From positions 434,001-498,000 of the forward strand of contig NZ_BDAE01000001.1 in the NCBI RefSeq assembly GCF_002091675.1: 64,000 bases of DNA. Reading direction: 5' to 3'. This document shows positions 46,738 through 55,386 of the stretch, one piece after another; position 1 is the stretch's first letter, and each line of letters begins with the position of its first letter. The notes under the pieces were generated by a model. That model searched no databases. It worked only from the letters and a program-made list of their open reading frames with translations, and was not told where the DNA came from. The position numbers and the translations under genes were made by a program. The DNA comes from Pseudomonas luteola NBRC 103146 (GTDB lineage Bacteria; Pseudomonadota; Gammaproteobacteria; Pseudomonadales; Pseudomonadaceae).

Positions 46738-48348
46738 GTGTCTCATTTCGCTGCTCGCCGCTGGTATGTCATTGCCTTCATGGCAGCAGGTCTGGTGCTC
46801 ATGCCACTGTGCGTGCTCCTGCTTAGCTGGCAGCACATCGATACCGAGATCTGGTCGCACCTGTGGAGCACGCAGCTGCCCCGCCTGCTAGGCAATACCG
46901 TGATGCTTCTGATTGGCGTTGGGGTGGGCGTCACACTGTTGGGGGTAAGCCTGGCTTGGCTGACCAGCCTTTGCGAGTTTCCAGGCCGGCGTTGGCTGGA
47001 TTGGGCCCTAATGTTGCCCTTTGCGATCCCAGCCTATGTATTGGCGTTCGTATTCGTGGGGCTGCTGGATTTTTCCGGTCCCGTACAGAGCTTTCTGCGC
47101 GAGCTGTTTCACATGCGCCTGCGGTTTCCACCAGTGCGATCAACGGGCGGTGTCATCATCGTCCTGGTGCTGGTGTTCTATCCCTACGTGTATCTTTTGG
47201 CCCGCAGCGCCTTTCTGGCGCAGGGCAGAGGGCTTACAGAGGCGGCCCGCACACTGGGGCTTTCGCCCTGGCAGGCCTTCTGGCGGATTGCTTTGCCAAT
47301 GGCCTGGCCGGCCATTGGTGCTGGTCTGGCATTGGCCATCATGGAGACGCTGGCCGATTTCGGTGCTGTTTCGGTATTCAATTTCGACACGTTCACCACG
47401 GCAATCTACAAGACGTGGTATGGCTTTTTCAGCCTCTCCAGCGCGGCCCAGCTGGCCAGTCTGCTCCTGCTTGGGGTCGGTGTGGTGCTGCTGGGAGAGC
47501 GCAGACTGCGTGGCGTAGCCCGGCCCGCCAATGAACGGGCTCGTAGCGGCGCGCTGTATCGGCTGACAGGCTGGAAGGCAATTCTTGCCACGGGCTGGTG
47601 CAGCCTTGTTTTTGCCTGCGCCTTTGCCGTTCCGGTCGTGCAGCTGGTCGTCTGGTTCTGGCAGCGTGGCCGTTTCGATCTGGATGAGCGCTATGTCGGT
47701 TTGATCCTGCATAGCCTGGGGCTGGGGCTGATTGCCGCGCTGCTGGCCGTAGGCGTAGGGTTGCTGCTGGTGTTTGCTCGTCGTCAGGCGCCGCGCCGCA
47801 CGGTTCGCTCCGCTATCGGGCTCGCCAACCTGGGCTATGCACTGCCGGGCTCGGTACTGGCGGTGGCTATCATGCTAGCCTTCAGTCTGCTGGACCGTGA
47901 GCTGATCGTGCCGATGTCTCAATGGCTTGGCGGTGCGGGCAAGCCGCTTCTTCTGGGAAGTCTGGGTGCGCTGCTGCTGGCTTATCTGATCCGCTTTCTG
48001 GCAGTCGCTTACGGGCCGCTGGAATCCGCTCTGGCGCGTATCCGGCGGTCGTTACCGGAGGCTTCCCGAAGCCTGGGTATCGGCGGACTGGGGCTGTTCA
48101 TTCGTGTGTATCTTCCACTGCTGACGCCAGGAGCGCTGTCGGCTGCCTTGTTGGTCTTCGTGGATGTACTCAAGGAGATGCCCGCCACGCTGCTGATGCG
48201 CCCGTTCGGCTGGGACACACTGGCTGTACGGATCTTCGAGATGACCAGTGAAGGCGAATGGCCGCGTGCGGCGCTGCCGGCTCTGACGCTGGTCCTGGTA
48301 GGGTTGTTGCCGGTCATTGGACTGATTCGTCGTTCGGCACGGCACTGA
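46738..48348 (+). CDS. Iron(III) ABC transporter permease, fused double unit (FbpB/HitB type)
   Basis: 536-aa inner-membrane permease with about twelve segments. It is made of two fused BPD_transp_1 domains, each with an EAA loop (EAARTLGLSPWQAFWRIALPMAWPAIGAG; EASRSLGIGGLGLFIRVYLPLLTPGALSA) that docks with the ATPase. GTG 46738 is preferred; an in-frame TTG eight codons earlier is also possible. Works with the binding protein upstream. In P. aeruginosa this pair likewise precedes gcvT. Confidence 0.9.
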   Translation: MSHFAARRWYVIAFMAAGLVLMPLCVLLLSWQHIDTEIWSHLWSTQLPRLLGNTVMLLIGVGVGVTLLGVSLAWLTSLCEFPGRRWLDWALMLPFAIPAYVLAFVFVGLLDFSGPVQSFLRELFHMRLRFPPVRSTGGVIIVLVLVFYPYVYLLARSAFLAQGRGLTEAARTLGLSPWQAFWRIALPMAWPAIGAGLALAIMETLADFGAVSVFNFDTFTTAIYKTWYGFFSLSSAAQLASLLLLGVGVVLLGERRLRGVARPANERARSGALYRLTGWKAILATGWCSLVFACAFAVPVVQLVVWFWQRGRFDLDERYVGLILHSLGLGLIAALLAVGVGLLLVFARRQAPRRTVRSAIGLANLGYALPGSVLAVAIMLAFSLLDRELIVPMSQWLGGAGKPLLLGSLGALLLAYLIRFLAVAYGPLESALARIRRSLPEASRSLGIGGLGLFIRVYLPLLTPGALSAALLVFVDVLKEMPATLLMRPFGWDTLAVRIFEMTSEGEWPRAALPALTLVLVGLLPVIGLIRRSARH

Positions 48349-48470
48349 TCGCGTCTGCCGCGGTCTGTGTCTGCCATCAAGACAGACGGGAGAAATTCAA
48401 ACGCCCGCTTGTCATCTCGAACGACTACAATGCCGGCCGCTGCAGCCAGCCGGACAACAAGGAGATCCCC

Positions 48471-49553
48471 ATGGGACAGCGCACCCCGCTTTACGACTTG
48501 CATGTGGCCCTGGGCGCCAAGCTTGTGGATTTCGGTGGCTGGGATATGCCGCTGCACTATGGATCGCAAGTCGAAGAGCATCATCAGGTGCGGCGTGACT
48601 GTGGTGTGTTCGATGTCTCCCATATGACCATTGTCGATATCGACGGTGCGCAGGCTGAAAGCTATCTCTCCCGCCTGCTGGTCGGTGACGTGGCGCGTCT
48701 TTCCGCGCCGGGCAAGGCGCTGTACTCCATCATGCTCAACGCCCATGGCGGCGTGGTGGACGATCTGATCCTGTATCGCCTCGAACAGGGCTATCGACTG
48801 GTTACCAATGCTTCGACCCGTGAAAAGGTGCTCATTTGGCTGGACGTGCAGTCCGAGGGATACGCCGTTACTCTCACGCCCCGCCCGGAGCTGGCTATCC
48901 TGGCCATTCAAGGTCCAGAGGCCCGTGAAAAAGTTGCGGATGTAGTCTCGCCGGAACGCGCCGAGCTGATTCGCTCACTCAAGCCGTTCCAGGCCATGCC
49001 GGAGGGGCAATGGTTCATTGCCCGGACCGGCTATACCGGCGAGGACGGACTGGAGATCATCCTGCCTGCGGATGAAGTCGTCAGTTTTATGAATGAGCTA
49101 GTAGGGGCCGGAATTGGGCCGGTGGGGTTGGGGGCGCGCGATACGTTACGCCTGGAAGCCGGTTTGAACTTGTATGGTCATGAGATGGATGAGCATGTCT
49201 CTCCTCTGGCCTCCAATCTGGACTGGACCATTGCCTGGGCACCGGAAGGACGTGATTTCATTGGCCGCAAGGCCCTTGAGGAAGAGCGTGATGCCGGACC
49301 CCGCTCACGGCTGGTCGGCCTGGTACTGGAGGAGCGAGGTGTGTTGCGCGCGCATCAGGTGGTACGTATCGCCGGTTGTGGCGAAGGCGAGATCACCAGC
49401 GGCAGCTATGCGCCTACCCTGGGCAAGTCCATTGCGCTGGCCCGAGTACCGGTAGAGACAGGGGACCGGGCTGAGGTCGAGATTCGTGGGAAATGGCTGC
49501 CGGTGCGTGTGGTCAAGCCGTGTTTTGTACGTTTTGGCAAGACACTTATTTGA
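48471..49553 (+). CDS. gcvT: Glycine cleavage system T protein, second copy
   Basis: 360-aa aminomethyltransferase: TPLYDLHVALGAKLVDFGGWDMPLHYGSQVEEHHQVRRDCGVFDVSHM, GGVVDDLILY, ARTGYTGEDGLEIILP, LGARDTLRLEAGLNLYGHEMDE, and the C-terminal barrel VKPCFVRFGKTLI. ATG 48471 has AAGGAG upstream; the frame is open farther upstream but lacks family sequence there. This matches the gcvT1 position of P. aeruginosa (after the iron ABC genes). It is followed by gcvH but not by gcvP. Confidence 0.94.
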   Translation: MGQRTPLYDLHVALGAKLVDFGGWDMPLHYGSQVEEHHQVRRDCGVFDVSHMTIVDIDGAQAESYLSRLLVGDVARLSAPGKALYSIMLNAHGGVVDDLILYRLEQGYRLVTNASTREKVLIWLDVQSEGYAVTLTPRPELAILAIQGPEAREKVADVVSPERAELIRSLKPFQAMPEGQWFIARTGYTGEDGLEIILPADEVVSFMNELVGAGIGPVGLGARDTLRLEAGLNLYGHEMDEHVSPLASNLDWTIAWAPEGRDFIGRKALEEERDAGPRSRLVGLVLEERGVLRAHQVVRIAGCGEGEITSGSYAPTLGKSIALARVPVETGDRAEVEIRGKWLPVRVVKPCFVRFGKTLI

Positions 49554-49564
49554 GCACGTTGACA

Positions 49565-49657
49565 GGTAATCGGCTATTTTGCGCTTTTTTCACGTCAGGC
49601 GTGGCGAGCAGACCATTCGACACGCTACGCTTGGGCTATAACGATTAGCCGATTGCC
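49565..49657 (+). promoter_or_regulatory. Structured leader between gcvT and gcvH
   Basis: GGTAATCGGCTA (49565-49576) pairs with TAGCCGATTGCC (49646-49657), 12 pairs including one G-U. The pairing encloses 69 bases with an inner stem GCGTG/CACGC (49599-49603 with 49621-49625). It ends four bases before the AAGGAG of gcvH, so folding could influence translation or mRNA processing. It does not fit the glycine riboswitch consensus. Confidence 0.4.
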
Positions 49658-49673
49658 TTACAAGGAGCCGAAC

Positions 49674-50054
49674 ATGAGCACGATTCCCGCTGAACTTCGC
49701 TATGCATCCAGTCACGAGTGGGCCCGCCAGGAAAGCGATGGCACTATCACGGTCGGCATTACCGACCATGCGCAGGAGGCGTTGGGTGATGTTGTGTTCA
49801 TCGAGCTGCCTGAAGTTGGCAAAACATTGGCGGCTGGTCAGGAAGCAGGCGTTGTGGAATCGGTAAAGGCAGCATCGGATATCTATGCACCGGTTTCCGG
49901 TGAGGTCATCGCTGTAAACGAGGCGCTGGCTGATGCGCCTGAGCAAGTCAATGCCGACGCCTATACGGCGTGGTTCTTCAAGCTCAAGCCCAGCGATACG
50001 GCTGAGCTGGACAAGCTGATGGATGCCGACGCCTATAGCGCTGCTAACGACTGA
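49674..50054 (+). CDS. gcvH: Glycine cleavage system H protein, second copy
   Basis: 126-aa lipoyl carrier: [42 protein letters not shown], lipoyl-lysine in ESVKAASD, and [15 protein letters not shown] 49674 with AAGGAG is preferred over an in-frame start seven codons earlier. It follows gcvT after a 120-base structured gap and is closed by a strong terminator, so no gcvP is cotranscribed. It may work with the GcvP encoded at 8311..11169 or donate lipoate, which is inference. Confidence 0.94.
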   Translation: MSTIPAELRYASSHEWARQESDGTITVGITDHAQEALGDVVFIELPEVGKTLAAGQEAGVVESVKAASDIYAPVSGEVIAVNEALADAPEQVNADAYTAWFFKLKPSDTAELDKLMDADAYSAAND

Positions 50055-50066
50055 TCCCATTGAAAG

Positions 50067-50102
50067 AAAAAGCCCCGCCGGGCGATTCCGGCGGGGCTTT
50101 TT
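50067..50102. terminator. Bidirectional intrinsic terminator after gcvH
   Basis: AAAAAGCCCCGCCGG, loop GCGATT, CCGGCGGGGCTTTTT: a ten-base GC stem with A and T runs on both sides, between the convergent gcvH and DUF2388 genes. Confidence 0.95.
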
Positions 50103-50117
50103 CATGGCCGCATGGTT

Positions 50118-50432
50118 TTACTGCTGGGCCGTCAGGATCTTGGTCGCCAGGTCGATATCGCTGGCGGAGCTTCCTGGCGTTGCGTTGCGCATTTCGCGCA
50201 GGGCGGCTTCCAGGTAAGGACCGCGAATTTCACCATTGCTCGCGAGGAAGGCGCTGGCGTCGTCCTGGGTTGCAATGACCATCTTGTGGTCGTCACGGCT
50301 GCTCAGGTAGGTCGAGCCGGTTGTCGCTCCCGAGGTGGCGACATGACGCCAGAATTTGGCATCGGCCATGGCAGATCCGGCAGCAAACGGCAGCAGTACA
50401 AGGGGAACCAATGCAAACTTCTTGAGGCGCAT
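50118..50432 (-). CDS. DUF2388 family secreted protein
   Basis: 104-aa protein with a signal peptide (MRLKKFALVPLVLLPFAAGSAMA) and a DUF2388-type domain: TSGATTGSTYLSSRDDHKMVIATQDDASAFLASNGEIRGPYLEAALREMRN...ASDIDLATKIL. The family is largely confined to pseudomonads; function unknown. ATG follows AAGGAG, and a small hairpin (CTAAAGG/CCTTTAG, 50447-50463) lies just upstream of that ribosome site. Confidence 0.82.
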   Translation of the reverse strand: MRLKKFALVPLVLLPFAAGSAMADAKFWRHVATSGATTGSTYLSSRDDHKMVIATQDDASAFLASNGEIRGPYLEAALREMRNATPGSSASDIDLATKILTAQQ

Positions 50433-50485
50433 AGCAACATCTCCTTCTAAAGGTTCCCTTTAGATAAGGCGCGGGCCAAACGAGT

Positions 50486-50514
50486 TCCTTTGAAGGCAAA
50501 GTGCCTTCAAAGGA
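50486..50514. terminator. 13-bp perfect hairpin past the large kinase gene
   Basis: TCCTTTGAAGGCA, loop AAG, TGCCTTCAAAGGA, 42 bases past the stop of the hybrid kinase (minus strand) and upstream of the DUF2388 gene. No T run, so a terminator role is inferred from strength and place. Confidence 0.5.
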
Positions 50515-50555
50515 CGTGAGCCGCTTGGCTTTCGAGCGGGTACTTGGTTCTAGCT

Positions 50556-53500
50556 TTAGGGCGCCTGAATCATTTCGTGGATCTTGCTGGCCAATGCATC
50601 GATATCGAAGGGCTTGGTCAGCATGTCCATATCCTTGCCCAGGAATTGGCTACGGATCTCGGCATTCTTGGCATAACCGGTAATGAACAGGACTTTCAGA
50701 TTCGGTCGGTGCTTGCGCGCCACCTCTGCCAGCTGGCGGCCATTCATGCCGGGCAGCCCCACATCACTTACCAGGAGATCGATTCGCTGGTCGCTCTGGA
50801 GGAGAGGAATGGCCTGTTCGGCATCGCCGGCCTCGAAGGCGGTGTAGCCAAGCTCGGACAGCACTTCGAGTACGATCATGCGTACCGCCGCCTCGTCCTC
50901 GACCACCAGTACCGTCTGGCCCTCCTGGGCGCGGGGCATTCCATGGGGTGTTTCGGTCACGAGAGTTTCCATTACAGGGTCGAGGTGGCGCGGCAACAAC
51001 AAGGTGATGGCTGTTCCTCGTCCCACTTCACTATCGATCCGTACGTTTCCGCCGGATTGCTTGATAAAACCGTAGATCATCGCCAGACCAAGCCCAGTAC
51101 CTTGTCCAGAGGGCTTGGTGGTAAAGAACGGCTCGAATGCCTTGGTCATGACTTCGGGTGTCATGCCTTGGCCGGTATCTTTGACCTGGATACGAATGTA
51201 ATCGCCCGGTTCGATGGTTTCACGTCGTGCCGTTTCGGCGTCCAGGGTAACATTTGAGGTCTCGATGCTCAGGTCACCGCCATCCGGCATAGCATCGCGC
51301 GCGTTGATGACCAGATTGAGCAAGGCATTTTCAAGCTGGTGGGCATCGCTGAATGCCATCCACAGCTCAGTGTCCAGGTGTGTTCGGATTTTGATCTGCT
51401 CGCCTACGGTGCGGACGAACAGATCACGCAGGGAATCGATAAGCTCGTTCAGATTGACCGGCTTCGTATCCAGGGTTTGACGGCGGGCAAATGCCAGCAA
51501 CCGATGGGTCAACGCCGAGGCTCGGTCGGCTGAAGCTGTGGCGGCATTGATGTAGCGATCCAGATCATCGGTACGGCCACTGATGACACGCATGCGGATA
51601 AGATCGAGCGCTCCGACGATTCCGGTCAGCATATTATTGAAATCGTGTGCGATTCCACCGGTAAGCTGGCCGATGGCTTCCATCTTCTGGGACTGGCGCA
51701 AGGCCTCTTCTGCACGTTCACGCTCATAGATTTCCGTAATGAGTCGTGTATGGCTTTCGCCCAGCTCTTGCGTACGCTCGGCAATCTTGGCTTCCAGGGC
51801 ATCGGTTGCTAGACGTGCCTCGGTAATGTCGACATTACAGCCGATGTAACCCAGGAACCCGCCTTTGTCGTCGAAGCGGGGGACGGCCTCGCAGCGTAAC
51901 CAGCGAACCTCACCTTGGATGTCTCGCATCCGTATTTCACTGCGGTAGAGTTGACGCGCTTCGAAGGCCTGCTGGTACTCGGCAACGCAGTGTTCGCGGT
52001 CTTCCTCGAAAATCATGCGTGTCCATCCACCGTCCCGGGCACTTTCATAAGAAAGGCCATACTCGCGTTCGTAGCGGCTGTTGACGAGGAGGGTGTTACC
52101 TTCGGCATCTACGGCCCAGATCAGGGCCGGTGCGTTGTCCGCCATCAGCCGGAAGCGCGCCTCGCTCTGCCGGAGCGCCTGTTCAGAGTGAGCCCGCTCG
52201 ATAGCCGCCCAGACGCGATCGGCGATATCGCGCAAAAAGCTGACTTCCTCATTGGACCAGGAGCGTACCTGGTTATCGCAGATGAACAGATAGGCTGCAA
52301 AGCGGCCATGCTCGATCAGAGGGACGCTGACAAAGGCCCTAACATCGTTGGGCTCATACAAGGCTTGATAGTCCCGGGTGCGCGGATCCTGCTCGACATC
52401 CTGAACCACAACAGCCTCGCCCCGCTGCAGTTCGTCAAGGTAGGTGCCGTAGTCACTAATATGGAACGTACCGGTCAGGCTAGTTGTACTATGGCTCCAG
52501 TCATGGGTAACAACGGCGGTTTCACCATCAGGCTCGACTTGGGCATAACCAACCCGTGAAACATTCAGGATGTGCGCGAGGGTGTGGGAGACAATACCGC
52601 CGATATCATCGGTGTCGCTTGCTTCACGCAGGGCGTCACCCAGCTCGATCAGCGCCGTTTGTCGCTCGGCGGCAGCGGTGCGCTCCTGAATCTGGCGAGT
52701 GAGCTCGCGATTGATGGCGTTGAGCGCATCAGCATTCCGGCGCTCCTTGCTGATGTCTCGCTCAATGCCAATGATGCGGCGGGTGCCATCCGGGTCGGTC
52801 ACACGGCGGCCTCTCACGCTTAGCCAGACCGGTTCGGTGCTGCTATGGGCGCGTACGCGAAATTCCAATTGTGCTTCGCTATCGCTATCGCCAGCGGTAG
52901 CCGTCCTGAACATAGCCTGGACGCTCTCGCTGTCCTCCGGGTGCAGAATGTTGATGAGCAGATCGGTCACGCTGCGGGAGGCGCTGGCTGGAATACCGGT
53001 CATCTCGGTGATTCGGTTGTCCCAGGTGATCACATCGCGGTCGATATCGTAATCCCAGACGCCCAGCGCCGCGACATCGACGGCAAGGCTGATCCGTTGT
53101 TCAGCCAGCCGCAGGTCTTCTGCAGCACGGGTACGCTCGACAACTACACGGATGCGTTCAGCCACTTCGCGAACCAGCGCAATATCTTCGGCCGACCAGC
53201 TGTGCGGGGTGCTGGCATGGACATACAGCACGCCCTTGAGCTGGCCCTTGTCATGCTGGGGAACCAGCATCATGGCGCGAATGGCCCATTGTTCGAGATT
53301 TTCCCGCTGGGCATGAGTACGTGGATCGGTAGCCGTATCGTCTACCACGATAATCGCACCGCTAATCAGGTCGGCATTCAAATCCGCACTGAAGTCACTG
53401 AGCGAAAAGCTGCCGATTTCTGGAGTAACACTATTATCGTTCCAGCTGCTCTCGGCATTAAGCGCGCCAAAGCGGTCGAGCAGCGCATAGCCGATACGCT

Positions 53501-55292
53501 GTACGCCCAGTACGTTGCCAAGACTTTGGCCCAGGGCGTCGGCCACGTCGGTAGGCGTCAGGGTGCCGTGCAGGCGGTCCCCCAGTTCAAGCAGGAAGCG
53601 CTGGCGGTCGTGGGTACGAATCCGCTCGCTGATATCCATGAACGTGCAGATGGCGCCCTGCAGCTCGCCGTCACGCCAGATGGGCTCGGAGCGGTATTCG
53701 ACGGGGAAGCGGCTACCGTCCTGGCGGAAAAACCAATCCTGCTCGATATGGTGGGGCGTGCCGGTGTTGGCTGTTTGGAAAATCGGGCATTCGGTTTCTG
53801 GGAGCGGCGTCCCGTCTGCACGGCTGTGGTGGATGATGCCGTGCAGGGCTCGCCCGAGAACCTGGCTGCGGTCAGCAAAGCCCAACATGCGCAAGAACGC
53901 CTCATTGCACAGTGTGGTCCTGCCCTGCTGATCTACAGAGTAGAACCCTTCGCTGATCGAGTCGATCAAGAGGCGTGTGAAGGCTTCGCTTTCAAGGCGC
54001 GCCGCTTCTGCCCGCTTGCGGTCATCAATGTCCAGCGCCACACCCACCCAGCGCTCGATTTCGCCGGCTGCGTTGAACGCCGGGGTGACGCGCGCTTCAA
54101 ACCAGCGGTATTGGCCGTCTGCGGCACGGAAGGGCGCCTCGATCTTGGCGGCTGTACGGCGAAGGATGGTGTCACGCCAGGTGCTTTTGACGCGCTGGAT
54201 ATGATCCGGATGGACCGCTCGCATCCAGCTGTCTGGATTCATGTCGTCCGGGTCAAGGCCGGTATAGGTGTACCAATAGCGGTTGGTGTATTCCATGAAA
54301 CCGTGGCGGTCACCAAACCAGACGATCTGTGGGCTGACATCCATTAAAGCCCGGTAGCGGGCTTCGTTTTGCTCCGCTGTCCGCTGTTGCAGGCGTTCAG
54401 CTGTAAGGTCTTGCAGGGTCAGAAGGAATCCGTTGGTCTCGTCCCGCTCGGCCTGCAAGGCGTGGAGACTGTAGCTGGCCTGCAGGATGTGCTTGTCCTT
54501 GCGCAGGTAAAGCCCTTCGCCCTGATGATGCCCTTGTTGCCGAGCGTAGATCAGCAAGGTCTGGGGAAGCTGGCGGGCTTGGTCTTCGGCCGTGAAGAGC
54601 AGTTCCAGCGACTGTCCGCTCAACTCATGCTCATCCCAACCCAGGGCCGATTCGGCGCCAGGGTTGCAGGCCAGTATGCGCCCCTGGTTATCCAGAATCA
54701 GCAGTGCCTGACCCGGCTGGTTATGCATCAGCTGACGATTCATCGACTCGCTGCGTTCGTACGCAGCCTTCACCAGGCGCAGATCCAGGAGCTGCATGAC
54801 CTGCCGGCCAAGTGCCTCAAGGGATTGCGTCTGGGCTGCAGTCAGAACGCGAGGCTGCCAGTCCAGCACACACAGCGTTCCAAGCGGTATGCCGGCAGAT
54901 GACACCAGCGGAACGCCGGCATAGAAGCGCAGACCGTCTGCGGTCTTGACGAGCGGATTGCTGGCGAAGCGATCATCCCCACGTAGATCGGGAATCACCA
55001 CCGGGCCTGGGTGCTCAATGGTCTTGGCGCAAATGGAGAGATGCAAAGGCATCTCCCGCACGCCAAAGCCTTTTTCAGCCAGAAACCATTCCCGATTCTC
55101 GGCAATCAGGTTGATGACAGCGATGGGCGCATGGCAGATCTGCGAGGCTAGCTGAACGATATCGTCAAAGGCGGGCTCGGAGGGGGCGTCGAGGATGTCG
55201 TAACGGTCAAGCTCCGCGAGTCGCTCGCGTTCGCTCCAGCCTGTTGGCAGTACGGGGGCATTACTCAACACAGGCTCCGCATGATTCGTCAT
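50556..55292 (-). CDS. Very large soluble GAF/PAS hybrid sensor histidine kinase
   Basis: 1578-aa hybrid kinase without membrane segments. Order seen: GAF (about 30-175), PAS (185-310), PAS (about 330-455), PAS (455-585), GAF (590-755), PAS (760-885), GAF (905-1075), PAS (1080-1200), HisKA with [15 protein letters not shown] (His1216), HATPase (NLVINARDAMP, DTGQGM, GQGTGLGLA) and a C-terminal receiver with Asp1510 (VSDVGLPG). The core is a clear paralogue of the kinase at 1712..5380; the input half is different and longer. Three GAF domains suggest small-molecule or redox sensing, signal unknown. It lies behind the secretion ATPase gene with a 94-base gap. Confidence 0.88.
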   Translation of the reverse strand: MTNHAEPVLSNAPVLPTGWSERERLAELDRYDILDAPSEPAFDDIVQLASQICHAPIAVINLIAENREWFLAEKGFGVREMPLHLSICAKTIEHPGPVVIPDLRGDDRFASNPLVKTADGLRFYAGVPLVSSAGIPLGTLCVLDWQPRVLTAAQTQSLEALGRQVMQLLDLRLVKAAYERSESMNRQLMHNQPGQALLILDNQGRILACNPGAESALGWDEHELSGQSLELLFTAEDQARQLPQTLLIYARQQGHHQGEGLYLRKDKHILQASYSLHALQAERDETNGFLLTLQDLTAERLQQRTAEQNEARYRALMDVSPQIVWFGDRHGFMEYTNRYWYTYTGLDPDDMNPDSWMRAVHPDHIQRVKSTWRDTILRRTAAKIEAPFRAADGQYRWFEARVTPAFNAAGEIERWVGVALDIDDRKRAEAARLESEAFTRLLIDSISEGFYSVDQQGRTTLCNEAFLRMLGFADRSQVLGRALHGIIHHSRADGTPLPETECPIFQTANTGTPHHIEQDWFFRQDGSRFPVEYRSEPIWRDGELQGAICTFMDISERIRTHDRQRFLLELGDRLHGTLTPTDVADALGQSLGNVLGVQRIGYALLDRFGALNAESSWNDNSVTPEIGSFSLSDFSADLNADLISGAIIVVDDTATDPRTHAQRENLEQWAIRAMMLVPQHDKGQLKGVLYVHASTPHSWSAEDIALVREVAERIRVVVERTRAAEDLRLAEQRISLAVDVAALGVWDYDIDRDVITWDNRITEMTGIPASASRSVTDLLINILHPEDSESVQAMFRTATAGDSDSEAQLEFRVRAHSSTEPVWLSVRGRRVTDPDGTRRIIGIERDISKERRNADALNAINRELTRQIQERTAAAERQTALIELGDALREASDTDDIGGIVSHTLAHILNVSRVGYAQVEPDGETAVVTHDWSHSTTSLTGTFHISDYGTYLDELQRGEAVVVQDVEQDPRTRDYQALYEPNDVRAFVSVPLIEHGRFAAYLFICDNQVRSWSNEEVSFLRDIADRVWAAIERAHSEQALRQSEARFRLMADNAPALIWAVDAEGNTLLVNSRYEREYGLSYESARDGGWTRMIFEEDREHCVAEYQQAFEARQLYRSEIRMRDIQGEVRWLRCEAVPRFDDKGGFLGYIGCNVDITEARLATDALEAKIAERTQELGESHTRLITEIYERERAEEALRQSQKMEAIGQLTGGIAHDFNNMLTGIVGALDLIRMRVISGRTDDLDRYINAATASADRASALTHRLLAFARRQTLDTKPVNLNELIDSLRDLFVRTVGEQIKIRTHLDTELWMAFSDAHQLENALLNLVINARDAMPDGGDLSIETSNVTLDAETARRETIEPGDYIRIQVKDTGQGMTPEVMTKAFEPFFTTKPSGQGTGLGLAMIYGFIKQSGGNVRIDSEVGRGTAITLLLPRHLDPVMETLVTETPHGMPRAQEGQTVLVVEDEAAVRMIVLEVLSELGYTAFEAGDAEQAIPLLQSDQRIDLLVSDVGLPGMNGRQLAEVARKHRPNLKVLFITGYAKNAEIRSQFLGKDMDMLTKPFDIDALASKIHEMIQAP

Positions 55293-55386
55293 CGTCCATA
55301 AAACCCATATACAACATCAGGGAATTTCCATTCTGCGTCACTTCATTATGCAGTGATACCCTTTTTTGGCGAAGTTCATAGATCAT

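Noticed and set aside
48409-48431. Sigma-70 promoter before the second gcvT (TTGTCA ... TACAAT)
   Set aside because: The spacer is only 11 bases, too short for a functional promoter.
52845-54347. A 500-codon open frame on the + strand
   Set aside because: It lies wholly antisense to the large hybrid kinase, whose domains are continuous; the + strand translation shows no family motif and no ribosome site. GC-rich codon bias explains it.
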